Assembly (NCBI GenBank): GCA_934255435.1
Contig: CAKQNZ010000012.1
Coordinates: 1 to 23,515, forward strand
Source: an uncultured Clostridia bacterium
GTDB lineage: Bacteria; Bacillota; Clostridia; Peptostreptococcales; Anaerovoracaceae
Reading direction: 5' to 3'
DNA length: 23,515 nt
Positions 1 through 7,233 of this stretch are shown in pieces. The notes beneath the pieces were generated by a model, which was not told where the DNA came from, searched no databases, and saw only the letters and a list, made by a program, of their open reading frames with translations. The first letter of the stretch is position 1. Each line of letters begins with the position of its first letter. A program made the position numbers and the translations under genes.

Positions 1-641
1 ACGCCATACAGATATATGCCATCTGTCCATACCAGCGATATCGCACCTGTTTCGTCATATCTGCTGTAGTATCCTTTGTATCCATTTATGTTGATTTCTT
101 TGAAGTGGTTATTTTCATTATTGAGCGACAGACCCATGTTTTCCACATTACTATCCTGACTGTAGATTATATCAGATCCGTTGTTGTCATATTCAACTGT
201 ATAATACGCTCCGTCTTCATCCTTCTCCTCGCTGACGATCTCATACCCTGCCGGTGTTTCCGGTTTCCTGAAGCCTTTGTCTTCAAGGGTGCTGTCGGGG
301 TCGTCTATATCGAAGTAAACGTCCAGGGTGCCGTTCCTTTCGTTCTGTTTCTCGTTCCAGTTTATCACTGCCTGTGTCACTGCATATGCGCAGCCTGCCA
401 GCACCATAAGTGCTGCTGTTATCAGCAGGGCGGCGGCGGCACGTCTCATGCGGAAGCGGTCTATGCTGACATAGCTGCGATCAGATGCTTTGAAAGCTTT
501 CTCCATACCTTCATGGAAAGTATCGGAAAACTCGTAGCTGCAGTTTTCTTCGTCCCAGTCCTCCGCCCAGGAATATTTCGCAGCAAGTGCTTCCTGTACT
601 GTATTTTCGATCATATCATCGTATCTGCTGCCCGTTTCCAT
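1..641 (-). CDS. DUF4367-like membrane protein, probable anti-sigma partner (3' end cut by window edge)
   Basis: An open frame starts at the ATG at 641 and is still open at base 1, giving 213 visible residues. The first ~65 residues are polar, one membrane segment follows (about residues 67-93), and the rest would lie outside the cell. The last visible residues (VWTDGIYLYG) resemble the DUF4367 domain found in membrane proteins encoded after ECF sigma factors. A strong ribosome site (GGAGGTGA, 648-655) overlaps the stop codon of the sigma gene, and only six bases separate that stop from this ATG, so the two genes are almost certainly translationally coupled. By position and topology it is likely to bind and hold the sigma factor at the membrane; this is inference. 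The domain assignment rests on a short visible stretch. The C-terminus is outside the window. Confidence 0.75.
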   Translation of the reverse strand, partial: METGSRYDDMIENTVQEALAAKYSWAEDWDEENCSYEFSDTFHEGMEKAFKASDRSYVSIDRFRMRRAAAALLITAALMVLAGCAYAVTQAVINWNEKQNERNGTLDVYFDIDDPDSTLEDKGFRKPETPAGYEIVSEEKDEDGAYYTVEYDNNGSDIIYSQDSNVENMGLSLNNENNHFKEININGYKGYYSRYDETGAISLVWTDGIYLYG

Positions 642-647
642 AAAGGT

Positions 648-1187
648 TCACCTCCGCATCCAGTCTTCCAGTTTAATGCGTGCACGCTGCACATGTTTCC
701 TCGCTGCTGCTTCCGATATTCCCAGCAGTCCTGCGATCTCTCTGTATTTATACCCGTATACCGTATGAAGGAACAGCGAGCTCTGCTGCACCTGCGGCAT
801 ATCCAGGATATACTTCACTGCTTCCCGTGACTCTGCTGCTGCCGTAGTCGCATCCTCCCTGCGGTCTTCGCCTGCGTGAGACTTTCCACTGGCAGCCGAA
901 GTGCTGCCTGCAGTATGCTTTGCTTCTTTCCTGCGAAGAGTCAGCGCTGCATTCTCCGTTACTACCAGTACGAATCTTTTCGCTGCAGGCCTGTCCGGTT
1001 CTCCGACTTTGCTGAAATTCTTCGCTATCCGCAGGAAAGCTTCCTGCACCGCTTCTTCCGCCAGCCTGTCGTCGTCCAGTATACGCATCGCTGCATAGTG
1101 CATCAGTCTGCTGTATTTTTCATATAGTTTTCTGAATCCATTCTTTTCCTGTGGTTTGTCTATAAGTGCCAGATATGTTATAAGCAT
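648..1187 (-). CDS. ECF-type RNA polymerase sigma factor (sigma-70 family)
   Basis: The 179-residue protein has the two-domain layout of ECF sigma factors. A region-2 segment lies near residues 15-60 (FRKLYEKYSRLMHYAAMRIL ... AEEAVQEAFLRI), and a region-4 helix-turn-helix near 125-175 (VKYILDMPQVQQSSLFLHTV ... YREIAGLLGISEAAARKHVQ). Between them is a long polar, low-complexity linker rich in Ala, Ser, Glu and Arg (about 88-120). It would direct RNA polymerase to a small regulon. The ATG at 1187 has AAGGGG about eight bases upstream. A sigma-A-like promoter lies at 1225-1253. The coupled downstream gene is probably its membrane-bound inhibitor. The inducing signal cannot be told from the sequence. 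Confidence 0.92.
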   Translation of the reverse strand: MLITYLALIDKPQEKNGFRKLYEKYSRLMHYAAMRILDDDRLAEEAVQEAFLRIAKNFSKVGEPDRPAAKRFVLVVTENAALTLRRKEAKHTAGSTSAASGKSHAGEDRREDATTAAAESREAVKYILDMPQVQQSSLFLHTVYGYKYREIAGLLGISEAAARKHVQRARIKLEDWMRR

Positions 1188-1224
1188 CGAAATTCCCCTT
1201 TTTCATGATACCTTATATATCTGT

Positions 1225-1253
1225 ATTTTAACCTATACAAAGCGTCTTTACAA
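1225..1253 (-). promoter_or_regulatory. Probable sigma-A promoter of the sigma factor gene
   Basis: On the minus strand TTGTAA (1248-1253) and TAAAAT (1225-1230) are separated by exactly 17 bases. The start codon is about 38 bases below the -10 box. The -35 box matches the consensus at four of six positions and the -10 box at five. Confidence 0.6.
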
Positions 1254-1270
1254 GGCTGCTTCACTGCGAT

Positions 1271-1304
1271 AAAGCACACTCCGGCAGGGCCCGGCAGATG
1301 CTTT
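1271..1304. repeat. Direct repeat inside an inverted repeat, possible regulator site
   Basis: CCGGCAG occurs twice with a period of exactly 10 bases (1281-1287 and 1291-1297). It is framed by the inverted pair AAAGCA (1271-1276) and TGCTTT (1299-1304). The block lies just upstream of the -35 box of the sigma-factor promoter, where an activator could bind. The function is inferred from position and symmetry only. Confidence 0.35.
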
Positions 1305-1353
1305 TCATGCACTATCTATATACAAAAACCCCGCAGGGTGCATTTTTGTGACA

Positions 1354-1416
1354 TACTTTTTAAAAAAAAAATTATAAATTTTTCGTATTGCTTTATATCC
1401 GGGGCTGCAATATAAT
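1354..1416 (+). promoter_or_regulatory. Strong sigma-A promoter with UP-element-like A/T tract
   Basis: TTGCTT (1388-1393) and a perfect TATAAT (1411-1416) are separated by 17 bases. Immediately upstream, 1354-1387 is almost pure A/T with a run of A followed by T-rich sequence, as in UP elements that bind the polymerase alpha subunits. It drives the secreted protein that starts at 1473, leaving a leader of about 50 bases. Confidence 0.8.
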
Positions 1417-1472
1417 GAAAGAATACAAACGTGCTGATATTTTCGGAAGTTTATACAAGACAGGAGTTTGGA

Positions 1473-1991
1473 ATGAAACGCAGGAAAACCGCTGCACTAC
1501 TTCTCGCAGCCATATTCATATTAACAGCGCTGCCGGTCCAGGCGTACGCCGGAAGCAGTACAGCCCGCAGCATCAAAAAGCTAAGCGACGGCACATATTA
1601 CGAAACGGTAGTAACAGGCACCCGGAAGGTCGCATCTGCCCGCAAGGCGCCTAAACAGATAAATCGCAAGAAAAACAACGGTACGGTCACTGGCACAAAA
1701 GCGGTTTACCACAAGTCGAAACAGGGCCGGGTACTCTGGTATGTCAAAGTCACCGGCACATTTTTATACGGCAGCGGCACCTCGAAATGCATGAGAGCCT
1801 CTGCAAAGGCCGTTTCAAAAACAAAAAAATGGAAGATCCTCAACAAATCTTCCGAAAAACATGATAACAAGGCCATAGCCAGAGCCTCTGCAAAGTATCT
1901 CCGTGGCAATGCGCCAAGGTCACAGGCGAAGTCCGGCGTCAAGACTATGGTGGTGACGCTGAGCTGCAGCCCTTCAGGCACCTGCTACTAG
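1473..1991 (+). CDS. Small, very basic secreted protein of unknown function
   Basis: The protein has 172 residues. I chose the ATG at 1473 over an in-frame ATG at 1431 because AGGAG (1462-1466) lies six bases before it and the protein then begins with a clean signal peptide: MKRRK, a hydrophobic core, and a predicted cut after AYA (residue 26). The mature part is rich in Lys and Arg. It carries three cysteines (106, 165, 171), two of them in the C-terminal SCSPSGTCY. Segments such as YVKVTGTFLYGSGTSKC and the ending resemble small exported hypothetical proteins I recall from gut Firmicutes (TGTFxY...C, ending TLSCSxxGT), but I cannot name a function. It is the only plus-strand gene, has a strong promoter and is followed by a hairpin terminator, so it is a single-gene unit. 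A structural, adhesive or antimicrobial role is possible but unproven. Confidence 0.85.
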   Translation: MKRRKTAALLLAAIFILTALPVQAYAGSSTARSIKKLSDGTYYETVVTGTRKVASARKAPKQINRKKNNGTVTGTKAVYHKSKQGRVLWYVKVTGTFLYGSGTSKCMRASAKAVSKTKKWKILNKSSEKHDNKAIARASAKYLRGNAPRSQAKSGVKTMVVTLSCSPSGTCY

Positions 1992-2012
1992 CCGTATATA
2001 CAACACAAAAAC

Positions 2013-2064
2013 AAAGGAACAGATCCACTGACAACTCTGTCAGCAGACCTGTTCCTCTTTATTT
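2013..2064. terminator. Hairpin terminator between convergent genes, probably bidirectional
   Basis: GGAACAG (2016-2022) pairs with CTGTTCC (2049-2055), and inside it CTGACA (2028-2033) pairs with TGTCAG (2038-2043). A U-rich tract follows on the plus strand (TCTTTATTTG). On the minus strand the stem is followed by TTTGTTTTTGTG. The hairpin can therefore end both the secreted-protein transcript and the sortase transcript. Confidence 0.8.
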
Positions 2065-2151
2065 GTCATTTTCCAGGATCCAGCGGCAGCACTTAACGAT
2101 ACTACTACAACACTGTATGACGCCTGTATCATATATATGAAACCTGCTTTT

Positions 2152-2961
2152 CTACTGCGGTTTCACCTGTTTCGCATCAGTTCTCCTGCCTACTACGAAA
2201 AACCTGCCGTTCTCCGTATGATATGCGCAGGTGGAAAGCGTCACAAGCTGATCGCTGAACTGGGCAGTCTCGCCTGTGTCATAAGAGGATATCCTTTTCA
2301 CACCTTCTATATATTCATTGAAGCTGTCTTCCGTCGTCATCCCTGCGTACTGATAGTATTTGAACGCATCAGAGCTTTCCGGATATATCTTTGAATATCC
2401 TGCGGCGATCACCTGATATGTCCCCTGTCCGCCCTTGTATATCGTATCGAACCTGAAGGTCCTGTGGCTTTGGTAGAACTCCTTGTCATCATACTTCAGG
2501 AGGTCTTTGAACATCGTACCGTTCTTCATATGATGTCCGTATACAAGAAAATTAGACGTCGGCACGAATATATCGCTGAGGGCGTCCATGAAAGGCGTGC
2601 CCGATGCCGTATATTCCTTGTCGAAGTTCCTGTGCAGGTAAAACTCCGGATCGTCCTGAGTCTGCATCACCGGATAATCTATCCTGGTGCCGTCGACAGT
2701 CACCCATCCGATGAGATCCTTGTTTTTCAGATAAAGGTCGGCGTACTTGCCTATTACAGTACCTTTGTCCGTCACAAGATCCTCCCTCGTATCGGATCTC
2801 AGCTCGCCTACCTTATCCAGAGCACTCTGCTCTCTGAGGCCTTTCAGGACATAATCCAGTATGACTCCGGCTGAACCGACGAACACAATGAGGCATATCA
2901 TCAGCAGTATCTTCCTGCCAAGCCCCATCGGCTGTCTCTTCGGCTTTCTTTTTTTTGACAT
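2152..2961 (-). CDS. srtB: Class B sortase (transpeptidase)
   Basis: The 269-residue protein has a basic N-terminus and one membrane anchor (about residues 15-40), followed by an extracytoplasmic sortase domain. The catalytic triad is visible: His143 in VYGHHMKNG, Cys245 in LVTLSTCAY, and an Arg at 259 or 260 in RFFVVGRR. Spacing and motifs (WVTVDGTRIDYPVMQ, YLHRNF) fit class B. Such enzymes cleave a sorting signal on exported proteins and join them to peptidoglycan or to pilus subunits. No protein with an obvious sorting signal is encoded in the window, so the substrate is unknown. The ATG at 2961 has AGAGG four bases upstream, a rather short spacing. The gene follows the ACT-domain gene after 33 bases with no terminator, so it may be read from the iorAB operon. 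Confidence 0.95.
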   Translation of the reverse strand: MSKKRKPKRQPMGLGRKILLMICLIVFVGSAGVILDYVLKGLREQSALDKVGELRSDTREDLVTDKGTVIGKYADLYLKNKDLIGWVTVDGTRIDYPVMQTQDDPEFYLHRNFDKEYTASGTPFMDALSDIFVPTSNFLVYGHHMKNGTMFKDLLKYDDKEFYQSHRTFRFDTIYKGGQGTYQVIAAGYSKIYPESSDAFKYYQYAGMTTEDSFNEYIEGVKRISSYDTGETAQFSDQLVTLSTCAYHTENGRFFVVGRRTDAKQVKPQ

Positions 2962-2994
2962 ATTACCTCTTTCCCATCATAACGGCCGGCAGAG

Positions 2995-3429
2995 TTATGC
3001 CAGATCTGCCGTACCGTAGAGTTTTACTCCGTTCCTGCTGAGAACACCTATGGCACCGTTTATATCGTCTACTTTCATTACGATGATGGCTTTTTCTTCG
3101 TCTGCAGAATCAGAAGTTATAGTCGAATAAAGATATTTCACAGCTATGCCTGCATCTGACAGGAATCCCAGCACATGGTCCAGTCCGCCCGGCTTGTCTT
3201 CGATCTCCACTGCGATGACTTCTGTGACGCTGGCGATGAATCCATGCTGCTTCAGCACGCTTGTAGCCTCCTCAGGGTCAGGCACGATGAATCTCAGTAT
3301 GCCGAAATCAACTGTTTCAGCTATGTTGCAGGCTCTGAAGTCTATTCCCTTCTCAGTCAGTATGTGTGTCAGTTCTGCTAATCTTCCGGTAGTGTTTTCT
3401 ACATATACCGATACCTGTTTCAATAACAT
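2995..3429 (-). CDS. Tandem ACT-domain protein linked to aromatic 2-oxoacid metabolism
   Basis: This 144-residue cytoplasmic protein is made of two ACT domains (about 1-66 and 69-138), recognised by LLKQVSVYVENTTGRLAELT and VIAVEIEDKPGGLDHVLGFL. ACT domains bind small ligands, usually amino acids. Stand-alone tandem-ACT proteins of this kind (COG4747-like) are typically encoded beside phenylacetate-CoA ligase and indolepyruvate oxidoreductase genes, as here. It probably senses an aromatic amino acid or arylacetyl compound and tunes the neighbouring enzymes, but its direct target is unknown. GGAGG (3439-3443) lies nine bases before the ATG, and 18 bases separate it from the ligase stop codon. 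Confidence 0.88.
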   Translation of the reverse strand: MLLKQVSVYVENTTGRLAELTHILTEKGIDFRACNIAETVDFGILRFIVPDPEEATSVLKQHGFIASVTEVIAVEIEDKPGGLDHVLGFLSDAGIAVKYLYSTITSDSADEEKAIIVMKVDDINGAIGVLSRNGVKLYGTADLA

Positions 3430-3447
3430 ATCTATGTACCTCCTCGC

Positions 3448-4800
3448 CTACAGATTTCTCGTATCTTCGACTCTTACAGCCTTGCCTTCGCTTCTCGGCA
3501 GTGTTCCTGCACTGAGGAATCTCACTTTGCATCCAATACCCAGCATATCTCTGAGGGCGTGGTCGAGTCTGCCTCTCAGACCTTCTACGAAAGCGATATC
3601 GTCTATTTCCAGGTCCTCTGCCAGCTCAACTGCCAGTTCGAATGTATCTGTATTGTTTTCTCTGCCTACATAGAGCTTGTAGTTCATCGTAAGCTCACTG
3701 AACTCTGCGATGACAGTTTCTATCTGTGAAGGGAATACATTGACACCTCTGATGATGAGCATGTCGTCTGTACGTCCGAATACACGGCTCATCCTTACAG
3801 TCGTCCTGCCACATCCGCACTTTTCTCTCATCAGGTAGCAGATGTCCCTTGTCCTGTAACGGATCATCGGCATGCCTTCCTTGCCAAGGGTAGTGATGAC
3901 CAGCTCGCCCTTTTCGCCGTCAGGTACAGGCTGCAGTGTATCAGGATTTATGACCTCTACATAGAAGTAGTCTTCCTGAACGTGCATGCCTGCGTTCTCG
4001 TCGCAGCTCATGGACACTCCAGGTCCCATTATCTCCGAAAGGCCGTATATATCATGTGCCCTGATACCCAGAGTGCTCTCTATCTCGTCTCTCATCGCCT
4101 GTGTCCACGGTTCAGCACCGAACACGCCTGCCCTGAGATACAGATCGTCCCTGCTGTATCCGGATTTTTTCAAGCCTTCTGCCAGCGTCAGCGCATATGA
4201 AGGCGTACAGCAGAGGATGTTGCTCTTCATGTCGTGCATGAATGTCACCTGCTTCTGGGTGTTTCCGGAGCTCATCGGTATGACCGTTGCACCTACAGTC
4301 TCAGCGCCGAGATGTGCTCCCATGCCGCCTGTGAAAAGTCCGTATCCGTATGAAACATGGACAACGGAATCCTGATCAGCACCTGCCATCGTAAGACCTC
4401 TGGCAACGCACTCGCCCCACATGTCCAGATCGTTCCTCGTATATCCGACGATCTTCGGCTTGCCTGTGGTTCCCGACGATGCATGTACTCTGACTATATC
4501 CTTCATAGGTACTGCGAAGAGACCTGTCGGATAATTCTCAGCGATGTCTTCCTTCGTCACGAAGGGAAGCTTCGTAATGTCGTCCAGCGACTGGATATCT
4601 TCAGGCTTCACGCCTGCTTCGTCCATCTTTTTTCTGTAGTGCTCCACATTGTCATATACATGTTTTACTGTTGCCTTGAGCTTCTTGAGCTGCAGGACGC
4701 GCATGGTGCTGCGGTCCGCGCATTCCATTTCCTTGTTCCAAATCATTTTGTACAACGGATTCCTTTCTTCTTTTATCTTTTCGATCCTATTCTCAATCAC
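3448..4800 (-). CDS. paaK: Phenylacetate-CoA ligase-like arylacid:CoA ligase (AMP-forming)
   Basis: This adenylate-forming enzyme joins phenylacetate or indoleacetate to CoA through an acyl-AMP. Visible motifs, numbered from the GTG, are the P-loop SSGTTGKPK (108-116), YGLSE (252-256), RYRTRD (314-319) and a C-terminal lysine in SEGKAV (440). The length of 432-450 residues is normal. It follows iorAB, which makes arylacetyl-CoA from aromatic 2-oxoacids. Run in reverse, it could release the acid and conserve energy; this is inference. The start is uncertain. The frame opens with GTG at 4800, whose ribosome site would have to overlap the codon. The next in-frame ATG (4746, MIWNKEMEC) matches the usual N-terminus of the family but has only a distant AAAGGA upstream. 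Confidence 0.92.
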   Translation of the reverse strand: MIENRIEKIKEERNPLYKMIWNKEMECADRSTMRVLQLKKLKATVKHVYDNVEHYRKKMDEAGVKPEDIQSLDDITKLPFVTKEDIAENYPTGLFAVPMKDIVRVHASSGTTGKPKIVGYTRNDLDMWGECVARGLTMAGADQDSVVHVSYGYGLFTGGMGAHLGAETVGATVIPMSSGNTQKQVTFMHDMKSNILCCTPSYALTLAEGLKKSGYSRDDLYLRAGVFGAEPWTQAMRDEIESTLGIRAHDIYGLSEIMGPGVSMSCDENAGMHVQEDYFYVEVINPDTLQPVPDGEKGELVITTLGKEGMPMIRYRTRDICYLMREKCGCGRTTVRMSRVFGRTDDMLIIRGVNVFPSQIETVIAEFSELTMNYKLYVGRENNTDTFELAVELAEDLEIDDIAFVEGLRGRLDHALRDMLGIGCKVRFLSAGTLPRSEGKAVRVEDTRNL

Positions 4801-4822
4801 CCCTGATTTTATCTTTCAGAAG

Positions 4823-5398
4823 TTACGCTTTGCGGCCTTTCGCAAATGCTTCCTTGTTCAGATCTATGAATTTAGGCTTGACGTTCTTTTCGATCACGTC
4901 GATCCATGAAGACTCGTCGAAAGGCAGATCGTTTGATGCTGCTCCCAGGAGCACTACATTCACTGCCTTGTCGCTGCCGCACTCCTCGGCTATGGAAAGA
5001 GCATCGAAGGCTTTGACCGAACCGGCCTTTTCACTGAGTTTGCTGATGATATCTTCAGGATACTCAGCCTCTCCCATGATAACAGGCATCGGAAGTATCT
5101 GCTGTGTATTGACATACATACTGCCGCCTTTTTTCAGATAAGGCAGCCATCTGAATGCTTCAAGCTCCTCGAAGGCTATGATGACGTCTGCATCGCCTTT
5201 TTCGATGATAGGCGAGCTTACTGTACCTTCGCTGATCTTTACGTGTGTCACTACGCTGCCGCCTCTCTGGGCCATGCCATGTACCTCTGAAAGCTTGACG
5301 TCGTAGCCCTTTTCCAGTGCCAGATTGCCCAGCAGCACACTTGCAAGGAGGGTTCCCTGACCGCCTACTCCTACGATGAGTATATTAGTCGATTTCAT
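4823..5398 (-). CDS. iorB: Indolepyruvate:ferredoxin oxidoreductase, beta subunit
   Basis: The 191-residue protein matches the small subunit of the arylpyruvate oxidoreductase. It has the nucleotide-binding-like GVGGQG (10-15) near the N-terminus and SEVHGMAQRGGSV (about 37-49), both hallmarks of the gamma-type pyruvate oxidoreductase domain. With IorA it oxidatively decarboxylates indolepyruvate, phenylpyruvate and hydroxyphenylpyruvate to arylacetyl-CoA and reduces ferredoxin. Its ATG follows the iorA stop codon with no gap (TAAATG), and its GGAGG ribosome site lies inside the end of iorA, so the subunits are made together. The enzyme should be oxygen-sensitive and cytoplasmic. Confidence 0.95.
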   Translation of the reverse strand: MKSTNILIVGVGGQGTLLASVLLGNLALEKGYDVKLSEVHGMAQRGGSVVTHVKISEGTVSSPIIEKGDADVIIAFEELEAFRWLPYLKKGGSMYVNTQQILPMPVIMGEAEYPEDIISKLSEKAGSVKAFDALSIAEECGSDKAVNVVLLGAASNDLPFDESSWIDVIEKNVKPKFIDLNKEAFAKGRKA

Positions 5399-7162
5399 TT
5401 ATATTTCCTCCTTCCCGGTGATGCCAATACATCCAAATGGACATATCTTCTCGCAGAGGCCACAGCCTACGCATCGTTCTCTTACGATATACGGTTTGCC
5501 GTCCTTCAGCTCTATAGCAGGACATCCTATATCCATGCAGAGCCTGCAGTTCTTACATTTGTCGCTGACAGCATACGGTATGTTCGGCTGTTTCACGATA
5601 AGTGCACACGGTCTCTTTGTTATGATAACGGAAAGTTCATCTCTCTCTGTTTCTTCTTTTACGATCTTTTCCAGATCCTTCACTTCGAACGGATCTATCT
5701 CGACTACATGCTTGACTCCGCACGCTTTGCAAAGTGTTGCGATGTCGATGGCAGGCGCTTCCTGTCCCTTGGCATTCTTTCCTGTGGACGGATTGTCCTG
5801 ATGTCCTGTCATGCCTGTGATCCTGTTGTCGAGGATTATGACAGTACCCTTAGCTCCGTTGTAGTTCATGTTCACAAGACCTGTGATACCTGAATGGAAG
5901 AATGTCGAATCGCCTAATACCGCTACGACATCCTTGCTGCTGCCTGTGGCCTTTTCGAAACCATGAGCCATAGTTATGGATGCTCCCATGCAAAGACATG
6001 CATCTATAGTGGACATCGGAGGCAGTGCTGACAGTGTGTAGCAGCCTATATCGCCCAGTACAGTCTTTTTGAGCTTGTGGAGCACATGGAAAAGACCCCT
6101 GTGCGGACATCCTGCGCAAAGGAGCGGAGGCCTTCCAGGAGCTGCCGCTGCCTCTTTTTCGAGAGTCTGGTCTGAAGGACAGACTTCACCGTCGCAGACA
6201 GGTCTGCCGAAGGCTTCTTTTATCATATTTGCTGTATATTCGCCCTGTATCGTGAACATATCCTTGCCGCCTGCGACCTGGATACCCATAGCTCTTATCT
6301 GCTCTTCGAAGAACGGATCGCCCTCCTCGATGACATAGAGCTTGTCGACCGTTGATGCAAAGTCTTTTATGAGGCCCTTCGGCATCGGATTGATCATGCC
6401 CATTTTGAGCACGCTTACATCCGGCAGCGCCTCTCTGACATACTGATAGCATATGCCGCTGGTGATGATACCGATGGATGTGTCAGCCATCTCGACTTTG
6501 TTCAGCGGTGATGATGCAGAGTCAGCTTCGATCTGCGCCAGTCTCTTTTCCTGAGCGATATGGAGCTTTCTTGCCATCGCAGGCATAGCTACATATTTCT
6601 GTACGTTCTTCCTGTACGGTATCCTTTCACGCTCGACCCTCTCGCCCATCTCGACTATGCCTCTTGAGTGTGAAACTCTCGTATTTGAACGCATCAGTAC
6701 GACTGTATCGTACTTCTCGCTTATCTCGTAAGCCAGTTTCATGTAGTCTTTACATTCCTGGGATGTGGATGGTTCCAGCACAGGTACTCCTGCGCTCCTG
6801 CCGTAGTATCTGGAATCCTGCTCGTTCTGGCTGGAGTGGCATCCGTTGTCATCTGCCACCAGCACTACAGCTCCGCCTGTCACGCCTGTGTAAGCCGCTG
6901 TAAAGAACGGGTCTGCTGCGACATTCAGACCTACATGCTTCATGCATGAAAGGGAACGCACTCCTCCTATGGATGCGCCCATAGCCACCTCTACGCCGAC
7001 TTTTTCATTAGGTGCCCATTCAACGTGTATTTCATCGAAACGGGCAGCCGTCTCAGTGACCTCTGTACTCGGTGTACCCGGATACGACGAAATCACTTTC
7101 ACTCCTGCTTCCCAGGCACCTCTTGCAAATGCTTCGTTGCCCAGCATTATTTTTTTCGCCAT
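5399..7162 (-). CDS. iorA: Indolepyruvate:ferredoxin oxidoreductase, alpha subunit
   Basis: The 587-residue protein is the catalytic subunit. An N-terminal pyrimidine-binding domain (SSYPGTPSTEVTE near residue 25) is followed by a linker and a thiamine-diphosphate domain with VLGDSTFFHSG (415-425) and LDNRITGMTG (444-453). The C-terminus is a two-cluster ferredoxin: Cys536/539/542/547, then Cys564/567/570/574, with a further Cys578. The length is normal for IorA. It converts aromatic 2-oxoacids from Trp, Phe and Tyr transamination to arylacetyl-CoA and reduced ferredoxin. It heads the cluster iorA-iorB-ligase-ACT. The upstream gap of 71 bases holds AAATGATA repeats that may be an operator. 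The ribosome site (GAGGGAG) is about 12 bases from the ATG, which is rather far. Confidence 0.97.
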   Translation of the reverse strand: MAKKIMLGNEAFARGAWEAGVKVISSYPGTPSTEVTETAARFDEIHVEWAPNEKVGVEVAMGASIGGVRSLSCMKHVGLNVAADPFFTAAYTGVTGGAVVLVADDNGCHSSQNEQDSRYYGRSAGVPVLEPSTSQECKDYMKLAYEISEKYDTVVLMRSNTRVSHSRGIVEMGERVERERIPYRKNVQKYVAMPAMARKLHIAQEKRLAQIEADSASSPLNKVEMADTSIGIITSGICYQYVREALPDVSVLKMGMINPMPKGLIKDFASTVDKLYVIEEGDPFFEEQIRAMGIQVAGGKDMFTIQGEYTANMIKEAFGRPVCDGEVCPSDQTLEKEAAAAPGRPPLLCAGCPHRGLFHVLHKLKKTVLGDIGCYTLSALPPMSTIDACLCMGASITMAHGFEKATGSSKDVVAVLGDSTFFHSGITGLVNMNYNGAKGTVIILDNRITGMTGHQDNPSTGKNAKGQEAPAIDIATLCKACGVKHVVEIDPFEVKDLEKIVKEETERDELSVIITKRPCALIVKQPNIPYAVSDKCKNCRLCMDIGCPAIELKDGKPYIVRERCVGCGLCEKICPFGCIGITGKEEI

Positions 7163-7195
7163 AATAATTACTTCTCCCTCTTATGAGTTTTACCT

Positions 7196-7222
7196 TATCA
7201 TTTATCGTATCATTTGCATGAT
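7196..7222 (-). promoter_or_regulatory. Repeated ATGAT motifs before iorA, possible operator
   Basis: In the gap between the phosphoglycerol-transferase gene and iorA, AAATGATA occurs twice with a 12-base period (7196-7203 and 7208-7215 on the complementary strand). The second copy also forms a perfect inverted repeat, ATCAT-N4-ATGAT (7209-7222). No convincing -35/-10 pair was seen nearby. A regulator site for the aromatic-acid genes is inferred from position only. Confidence 0.3.
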
Positions 7223-7233
7223 GTATACCGCTT

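Noticed and set aside
1323..1348. Hairpin-like CAAAAACCCC...GGG...TTTTTG as a terminator
   Set aside because: The GC stem is only three to four pairs with mismatched flanks, and no gene ends here; it lies between two divergent promoters.
2139..2166. GAAACC...GGTTTC hairpin over the sortase stop codon as terminator
   Set aside because: The stem is short and is followed by alternating AT rather than a U-tract; the hairpin at 2013-2064 is far better.
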